From NCBI RefSeq assembly GCF_035083965.1, contig NC_089727.1, positions 12,219,501 to 12,283,500 on the forward strand: 64,000 nt of DNA, in the 5' to 3' direction. The notes beneath the pieces were generated by a model, which was not told the origin of the DNA, did not search any database, and was given only the letters and a program-made list of their open reading frames with translations. The stretch comes from Branchiostoma lanceolatum (taxonomy: Eukaryota; Chordata; Leptocardii; Amphioxiformes; Branchiostomatidae). Below are positions 58,401 through 64,000 of this stretch, in pieces (positions within the stretch are counted from its first letter, which is position 1; each line of letters starts with the position of its first letter). Position numbers and translations under genes: made by a program.

Positions 58401-60887
58401 AGGACTGTCAGAAAAGCCGGGCAGATAGAAAACTTAATATCTGCTTGGAAATCGTCGCGGCCATGTTTGTAACGATATCATACCTAGCGCTGCGGTCATG
58501 AATTATGACTGTAACTTGGTACGTTTTGTCATCTCTTGACCTGTGACACCGAGACCTCACCTTTGAACTGTTCGGTCAGTGTTGTTTCGTCTATTTGTGG
58601 ACATCAGAATGTAGACTCAGAATGTAGACCATATGTTTAAGAGGTCACCTCACATAGCAATTATTTCACAAGACCGCCCTCTGCTCATTTACACTACAAA
58701 CATACCAACAGAAAACCCGTCACAATACAGACTAATGATAATCTACAGAGTTAGCTCCCTTGGCGTGCTTCCTACAAATCAAAATGAGCACACTCCACCG
58801 CGTCGGCATGTGAAGTACTTGCCACCAAAGCAAACATGGCATGCCTGCCGGTCGTTTTAGTTACGACCCGGATTAGCTGTCTGCTAGTAGCCTGGTATCC
58901 ATCCCTAATGGCTTCGATGACATATATTCATTAGGCTATGGAAGCGATCATACGAGCAAACTATACTATAGATGTAAACCAAACTAGTCCGCTCAACCGT
59001 TGCGGTACAAACGTAGAGGGACGCCATGGTCGGTCGTTACCAGGAGGTAAAAGGCTTCAAAAAGACCAGAAAGTTTCAACCTAAGCGAACATAAGACCTT
59101 GTAGTGTTGAATCCATCCCCCCAAATCGTTTGACAAGTCACTATGACTGCTTGAGATTAAGAGAATCAAAAATATTGATGAACATCATTCCTAGAAGCCT
59201 GTCACTGGAAGTCATGAACCCTGTAGCCTACATACTTCAACTAAAATAACCCAGTCCGCAACGGGAGAAAGCCAGTCACTTAATCACGCTACATGATAAG
59301 GCTTGGCAGGGCAAAATCAAAGTAGATACTGGACCTGACTGATGTTGTCTACTTGGGTTACAAGGACCAGTTGTTGTTTAGAGATTCATCTTTAGCAATT
59401 GCTATTCCCCAATAACTTCAAAAGGTGTTAAGCCTTAGATTATGGCTTCTGGAATAGATTTTGTGTGTTTTGTGGTATTTGTCACAGTCATCGTCAAATC
59501 TACTCTGCAAGCAGATGTCGGTGGTAAAGATTGTGACTTTTCTATCATACGCCCCGTTTTCTGTCGGCACTCTCCATCAAAAAGTTGGTGGAGAGTGCCG
59601 ACAGAAAACGGGGCATATGATAAAAAGGTCACAACCTTCTCCAGCAATATCTGCTTGGAGAGTAGTCAAATCTAGAACCTTTCATGCGCCTGATCTGTAC
59701 GGTTAGCTATCTATTCGATCTGGCATTTGTTTTTAACCTCGTCTCGGTAGAAATCCGACGCCTGGTACAAAAATAATCCATCAGAACACTCCTTTCCGTT
59801 CCCAAAGTCTCAGCGGCTCTGAATGGCTAGTTATCGATTTTGCACTAATCTCCAAACAGATCTAATGGTTGCGAAGACCGTATCCAACTGGCAGAAGAAG
59901 TTTTTATTGCAACCTAAACGTCTTCTGCCAGTTGGATACGGTCTTCGCAACCATTAAATCTGCTTGGAGATTAATTTTGAACTGCCTTTACCAGTCTCGT
60001 CTTTGTCAAATCAGGGCGTCTAGTGCCAAGATAATGGTCATCCGAACACATTATACTCTGTGTAGGTCTAGCTAGTGGGAGTGACGTCCATCTCGTCCAT
60101 GTAGAAATGATACAACTGGTGCAAAAATAACACATGTACATACATGTAGCAAAAGGGTTGAACAGAGAAATGTCCTGTCTATACCAACATCATAAAGGGA
60201 GGGCGCTGACTGAACTCGTTTAAATTCCCGATGTTCTCGCTTGGAGGAAATATTTCGATATGGCAATGATTTTAATCTCTTTGGTGTGAAAGTAGGGCAC
60301 CATGTGCAAAAATAACCCTCGGTAACATGGTTATTGGATTGAGAACTCCTGGTTATTATAGCCGTCAACACGATGAAGTTAGGGCGCTGACAATAGACGT
60401 GATATCACGTCTATATCTCCTGTACAGCTTACTGTGTAATATGCCATTCCTTTCGGCACCTTCACTGTGTGCACGTCATATAATCTCCAAGAGCCTGTGT
60501 GGCCCGGCTTGTTTTGTGCGTGTTGTTGTGGCGTTTTGTATGTCACTATAATGGCGAAAGCTCAGTTACAACGAATACATGCAGGCGAACAGGAAAAACG
60601 ATCTCTTACGAGAAACGTGAAGATACGCGCAAAACAAATATGTACAGGAAACAATGAGATTACATATACTGAGGACAAATCTTTCATAAGCTCCACACTC
60701 ATACATTTAAACCATTGCTGTTGAACCTACGACTTGCCTGTAGCTCAGCCAGCTCGGGTTTATGTCCCAGTGACTCCATGACTTCTCCGAGTTCGTTTGT
60801 CGTGATCGACCCGCTGTTGTCCTGGTCAAACAGACCGAAAACTTCCTTAAACTCCGCGATCTGTTCCTCAGAAAGAGTGTCCGCCAT
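55404..60887 (-). CDS. Calmodulin-like protein, copy D (complete, 3 exons)
   Basis: Exons 60887-60738, 58231-58087 and 55561-55404 (150+145+158 nt) encode 150 residues, one more than calmodulin because the C-terminus reads [11 protein letters not shown] loops are [36 protein letters not shown] and [12 protein letters not shown], with all calcium ligands kept. The first intron begins with GC (CTACAG/GCAAGT), a rare but functional donor type. The terminal exon shares a 68-nt identical stretch with the distal terminal exon at 45.5 kb, and broken copies of it lie just upstream (55712-55862). The second intron carries foldback elements and a small unrelated frame on the other strand (56051-56281). 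A minus-strand AATAAA lies at 54776-54781, about 620 bases past the stop. Confidence 0.88.
55526..55865 (-). repeat. Tandem duplicated fragments of the copy D terminal exon
   Basis: The acceptor-side end of the exon plus its flanking intron (from about 55527) recurs about 185 bases further on at 55712-55823, sharing CATCACTACCCGCAGCTCGG and the following splice acceptor, and then TGACGTAATCT with a CCATGTTG-like end. A third, decayed piece begins at about 55836. The extra copies lack the calcium-binding loop, so they are pseudo-exons. A (GGTT)n run separates the first two. Confidence 0.75.
55627..55659. repeat. (GGTT)n microsatellite
   Basis: Eight GGTT units between exon fragments. Confidence 0.9.
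56051..56281 (+). CDS. Small putative single-pass membrane protein, unrecognised
   Basis: A 76-residue frame begins with a good start context (CGACCATGG). It has a charged N-terminal part ([20 protein letters not shown]), then a clear hydrophobic segment ([20 protein letters not shown], about residues 43-62) and an acidic tail ([13 protein letters not shown]). I do not recognise a family. It lies in the second intron of calmodulin-like copy D on the opposite strand, next to duplicated exon debris. It may be a genuine small gene, the first exon of a spliced one (AAAT/GTATAA is a weak donor at its end), or chance. Confidence 0.3.
   Translation: MAHPTKVEGTLNNDIMRDKEKLQRFLENCYELGVRENFTFRPWIWQFILFVSLFCAYTSSLFVDDSDVFEDLNENV
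57711..57830. mobile_element. Decayed foldback element
   Basis: TAATCTCCAAGCATATCTAT and AAGACCGTATCAAACTGGCA with the inverse CAGTTGGATACGGTCTTTGC make it a relative of the 59.85 kb element with its right end lost. Confidence 0.55.
58321..58452. mobile_element. Foldback element (CCAAGCAGAT ends)
   Basis: TAATTTCCAAGCAGATGTT and AATATCTGCTTGGAAAT enclose a 130-base element about 90 bases upstream of the copy D middle exon. Confidence 0.6.
59500..59665. mobile_element. 166-bp foldback element with long arms
   Basis: Outer ends CTACTCTGCAAGCAGAT and ATCTGCTTGGAGAGTAG; inner arms GCCCCGTTTTCTGTCGGCAC + TCTCCA mirrored at 59588-59614. Both halves are nearly complementary over about 75 bases. 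Confidence 0.8.
59846..59973. mobile_element. 128-bp near-perfect palindromic foldback element
   Basis: TAATCTCCAAACAGATCTAA ... CCAACTGGCAGAAG on the left is mirrored by CTTCTGCCAGTTGGATACGG ... CTGCTTGGAGATTA on the right, with about 25 bases in the loop. It lies in intron 1 of calmodulin-like copy D. Confidence 0.85.
60393..60414. repeat. Perfect 22-bp palindrome
   Basis: Two perfectly complementary 11-base halves centred between 60403 and 60404, with core GACGTGATATCACGTC. It sits in intron 1 of calmodulin-like copy D. Confidence 0.85.
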
Positions 60888-62780
60888 GTCTTAGCTTTCC
60901 ACTGCCTTCGACTGGGCTCCGCTGCTGCTTGTTTTTGGTGGTTAAGAAGAGGGCACTGACTTAAGAATCTGAAGACGGCGTGGAATTCTTAAGGACTCCC
61001 TGGCCTGGCACGGCAGACTCCGAAGAACCTCAGGCTAAAACATCCGAGTGTGGAGAAGTGGACGCTACATTGCGATGGTCTCCCGGTTTGGCTAGAGTCT
61101 TGGTAGCGCCTTCGTGTGGAGAGTCACTAGAGAAAACCGCGACCGCTAAATATAGGGGGTCGGGCCAGTTATGGCGATAATTACCGTGCAGTGTACACAA
61201 GGCAAGGCCTCGGCTGGCCAGACTCCAAGCAGATGTATGGACCCGGCTTGTTTTGGACGTCTGTTTAGCCGCAGGCAAAAACGCCAGACCTGACACGTCG
61301 ATAAGGCTAAGGATCTACAACAAACTTTGTCCTCACAAGACAAGTTTGCAGTATGTGTAGTACCAGTACGTAGGAGATAGCTGAAGTTGTACCTAACCTT
61401 GGTACAACACACTCACAGCCGCCCCAATATGATGATGTCCCTAATTTTCTGTCTTAACCCTGACGACGACTTTCGTGACGGGGGCATTTATTGCGTTTAA
61501 TACGTCTAACCGACTATGGGGTGGGTAGGAAATAGCCTCCTTGGCATACCTATACTCTACGGGTCGGGCTTTTTTACATGTAATGTGGCACATCAGCTTT
61601 ATCTGTACCCGATTTCTTGTGACCGGTACATTATAAGCACCAAAAAAGCCAGACTCGTCTTTCTTTGCGAATGGGCTAGGCAGGAAAAGACGTACATCAC
61701 TAGATAGACGTTTGTAGAAGAAAGATGCAAAATATACCGTACATCTGCCTGGAGATTAGCGTTCGGACTTCGGAGAGATCAAGGCCTTTGATGACAGTGA
61801 TGTTAGCTGTGAAGGGGGAGAGGCCGTCCTTTTTTGTAGGACGATTAGTATCGAGTCATCTGTTCATATTAATCAAATTTCAACTGCAACGTACTTGTGG
61901 CTGATGCTGACGAAATATCTAACTGTTTTCCAAGAGGAAAATACGATAGAAATGACAAACACACTGAGAAATATGAAATATTTTGAGCGTAAAAGGTCCC
62001 ATATGAAATACAATGATTAAACCCCAAACAGAGCCTAAACTGCAGTTCTCGTACCAAGCCGCTAGTATCACAAAGTCACAAATCTACCGTCAAAATTGCC
62101 ATTTTGCGGTATTTTCGGGAATGGGGAAATCACACATGGCTCGCATAGGGTTTTTTAAAATGAAGTTGTTTCCATACATTTCTAGACATTCCGGTCAGCG
62201 TTACTTTTAGCTGGGAAAAGCGTCAAGATCTATTCATGGCCTAACATTCACCAGGTTAGAACCTCGCTTAAAGACCCTGTAATTCAAGATTTCAAACTAA
62301 TGAAAATTTTACCTAGAATTACAGTGAAGACATTATTCACCGTCTCTAGAAACACGAAACAAGTCCGCCATAGCAACGTCCCATGTCGTAATCTCCAAAC
62401 AGATGTTTGGAGGGAGGATCGTAACGCCCTCTGACTTTCGGCAGTTCGAGAAGTTTCCCTTTTAATCCTACGTAACTATCCAATCATGACGTCATAGATG
62501 CAATTAATTCATGCCGTCACGGGAATGTAATAAAAGATCAAAGGTTTCCCCAGAGTCTATTTCTATCATTCTATCGTGTTAATCGGTCGGGCAGATATAA
62601 CTAGACCAAATCAGGCAACGGTTTTCGCAGAAATATTCATATACCGCTGATATTTTGCCCATCGCCATGCATTGGATACAGGCAACATCACAGGTAACTT
62701 TGCGGTACAGACACAGATAATCTAACAAGACAAGTTTAGACTCGCATCCCTGGAGAAGCTTAAGTTGGAGGCTGTTGAAA
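60888..62780. other. Intergenic region between calmodulin-like copy D and the WD40 gene
   Basis: GC-richer promoter-like DNA up to about 61.2 kb, then foldback-end motifs CTCCAAGCAGATGTATGG (about 61228), CATCTGCCTGGAGATTA (about 61743) and AATCTCCAAACAGATGTTTG (about 62391). No gene recognised. Confidence 0.5.
61146..61155. promoter_or_regulatory. MEF2-consensus / TATA-like palindrome upstream of calmodulin-like copy D
   Basis: CTAAATATAG (CTATATTTAG on the gene strand) fits the MEF2 consensus YTA(A/T)4TAR exactly and could also act as a TATA box. It lies about 260 bases upstream of the ATG at 60887, in a fairly GC-rich stretch. MEF2 sites drive muscle and neural genes in animals; use here is inference. 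Confidence 0.35.
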
Positions 62781-62839
62781 GCGTACAACTTACGCTACAC
62801 TAGAACAGCGGCTGTTCTAGTGTAGCGTAAGTTGTACGC
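62781..62839. repeat. Perfect 28-bp inverted repeat (hairpin)
   Basis: GCGTACAACTTACGCTACAC plus TAGAACAG at 62781-62808 is mirrored exactly at 62812-62839 with a 3-base loop. It lies about 110 bases upstream of the WD40 frame. It is probably a small foldback element; it could extrude as a cruciform or fold in a transcript. Confidence 0.9.
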
Positions 62840-62950
62840 TTTAATTTGTTGATTTTTTTATGCTTGCAGTGCCACCTATGTTGTCAAGTTGACTGGACGT
62901 TGAGTTTTTTTTTCGAACGGACTGAGACTTCTGTTAAGTTCTAGAATATC

Positions 62951-63748
62951 ATGTTTTACCCAAGAATGAGCACAGTATTGTTCTTTTGTTGTTTGTGTTT
63001 CGTTCTATGGTTACCGCATTTGTCTAGTGTACACGAGCTCGAAGGTTTCCCTACTTTTCCTAGTAATATCACAATGTCCGTGCTGACTTGGACGGCCCTT
63101 CGCGGGCACTCGGAGTGGATAGAGAATTGCTGCTTCTCGCCAGACGGTCGGCTGCTGGCGACGTCTTCGGGCGACGAAACGGTCCGACTGTGGGACTTGA
63201 CGAAGCCAGGCTACCCGGCGATCGCCGTCCTCTCTCACCCGGACTCCTACGCCGTGTGGAGCTGTGATTTCAGCCGAGACGGCGGCCTGTTGTGCACCTG
63301 CACCGACTCAGGCGGGGTCCACGTCTGGAAGATGCCGCCAAGAGACAGGGAAGGAAACCTGAAGACGACAGAAGGGCACCTTGTGAGGAGCTTCTGTAGC
63401 AAGGACTCGCACGGATTCCCCACGTCTTTGTACAGGTGTAGGTTCTCTCCTTGCTTTAACTACCTGGCGGCGTGTGGCGTGGATAGAACCATCAAGATCT
63501 GGTGTTGGCGGGAGTATGACGTGTTTCAGGCGACACTGGTGGGCCATACGAACTCCGTGGAAGACCTCGCCTTCGCGCCCGATCCGGACTGTCCTCTCCC
63601 GAACTTCCAGATCGCGTCTTGCTCTCGCGACAGGACCACAAGACTCTGGACGGGTCGAGTTGGCGGCAACGACGTTCAGTGCAAGATCCTCCAAGGCCAA
63701 GGTCTGAATCTAAGTCTGAATCGGTCAAGCAGTATAGGCGCACCCTAG
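62951..63748 (+). CDS. WD40-repeat protein, coding region without introns
   Basis: The frame is 265 residues from 62951. A second Met at 63074 (MSVLTWTALRGHSEWIENCC) begins directly before the first repeat and may be the true start; the upstream 41 residues are hydrophobic (FFCCLCFVLWLPHLSS) and could be 5' UTR. Seen are four WD-type blades: LRGHSEWIENCCFSPDG to TVRLWDL; WSCDFSRDGG to GVHVWKM; YRCRFSPCFNYLAACGVDRT to IKIWCW; and LVGHTNSVEDLAFAPD to SRDRTTRLW. WD40 proteins form beta-propellers that act as protein-binding platforms. A propeller normally needs about seven blades, so this is short: either a partial propeller, a retrogene fragment, or the first exon of a gene that continues to the right (possible donor in GGCCAAG/GTCTGA at the end). 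Codon use is GC-rich compared with the flanks, supporting coding. Confidence 0.72.
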   Translation: MFYPRMSTVLFFCCLCFVLWLPHLSSVHELEGFPTFPSNITMSVLTWTALRGHSEWIENCCFSPDGRLLATSSGDETVRLWDLTKPGYPAIAVLSHPDSYAVWSCDFSRDGGLLCTCTDSGGVHVWKMPPRDREGNLKTTEGHLVRSFCSKDSHGFPTSLYRCRFSPCFNYLAACGVDRTIKIWCWREYDVFQATLVGHTNSVEDLAFAPDPDCPLPNFQIASCSRDRTTRLWTGRVGGNDVQCKILQGQGLNLSLNRSSSIGAP

Positions 63749-64000
63749 CGTAACACAGCAGGTTTGCAGGCACGGAGTGGTGGAACAACTTGTCTTAACC
63801 ATTTAACGTTACATATCATAACTATCTACTGAAGACCGTACTTGATGACGAGTCCCATTGTACAATACTTTGATTCAGGAAAGAACTCTTGGTTGATTCA
63901 ACGATAACTAAAATTTGTATTCGTGTCTCTCTGTCCATGTGTTCCTTTTGGGGGCTTGCTAGTTGGTACGTCTACAAGCCTGTTTTGCACATCATGGACG

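Noticed and set aside
41283..60887. Troponin C as identity of the EF-hand cluster
   Set aside because: No N-terminal extension or longer central linker; length of 149-150 residues, exon positions and motifs ([20 protein letters not shown]) are those of calmodulin.

Overview
The window looks like amphioxus (Branchiostoma, cephalochordate) nuclear DNA. This is inferred from gene content, not from a search. The genes are animal-type and intron-rich with GT-AG introns, the proteins are deuterostome-like (JADE, nephronectin/EGFL6-type EGF arrays, FAM171-like domain, sushi, calmodulin-like), and the non-coding DNA is packed with short foldback/MITE elements and tRNA-derived SINEs. No bacterial, viral or CRISPR features were seen.

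Layout: (1) 1-6.4 kb, minus strand: the 5' eleven coding exons of a JADE-family PHD-finger gene (HBO1 acetyltransferase scaffold), running off the left edge. A non-coding first exon lies near 8.1-8.3 kb. (2) 10.3-10.7 kb, plus strand: a PSMG3-like proteasome assembly chaperone with an intronless coding region, probably sharing a divergent promoter with JADE. (3) 12.1-35.4 kb, minus strand: a 17-exon secreted protein of about 736 residues. It starts like nephronectin/EGFL6, continues into a FAM171-like beta-rich domain and ends in a sushi domain. Its two big introns (about 10 kb and 5 kb) hold mostly transposon debris. (4) 37.3-40.2 kb, plus strand: a six-exon group III phospholipase A2-like protein of 331 residues with substituted calcium-loop and active-site residues. 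(5) 41.3-60.9 kb, minus strand: a tandem calmodulin-like cluster. Two complete three-exon genes flank a composite locus in which two first exons and two terminal exons surround one shared middle exon; all exon phases are compatible. (6) 63.0-63.7 kb, plus strand: a WD40-repeat protein whose coding region lacks introns.

How the genes relate: JADE/PSMG3 look like a head-to-head housekeeping pair. The calmodulin-like cluster arose by tandem and partial (exon-level) duplication, with one 68-bp stretch of complete identity between distant terminal exons that suggests recent gene conversion. The stretch around the cluster (45-62 kb) is unusually rich in foldback elements with a CTCCAAGCAGAT end motif. 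The nephronectin-FAM171-sushi chimera and the combinatorial calmodulin-like locus are the strongest candidates for something undescribed.

Exon boundaries were read by eye from splice consensus, phase and family similarity. For each of the four complete spliced gene models the summed exon lengths divide by three. No expression data were available.
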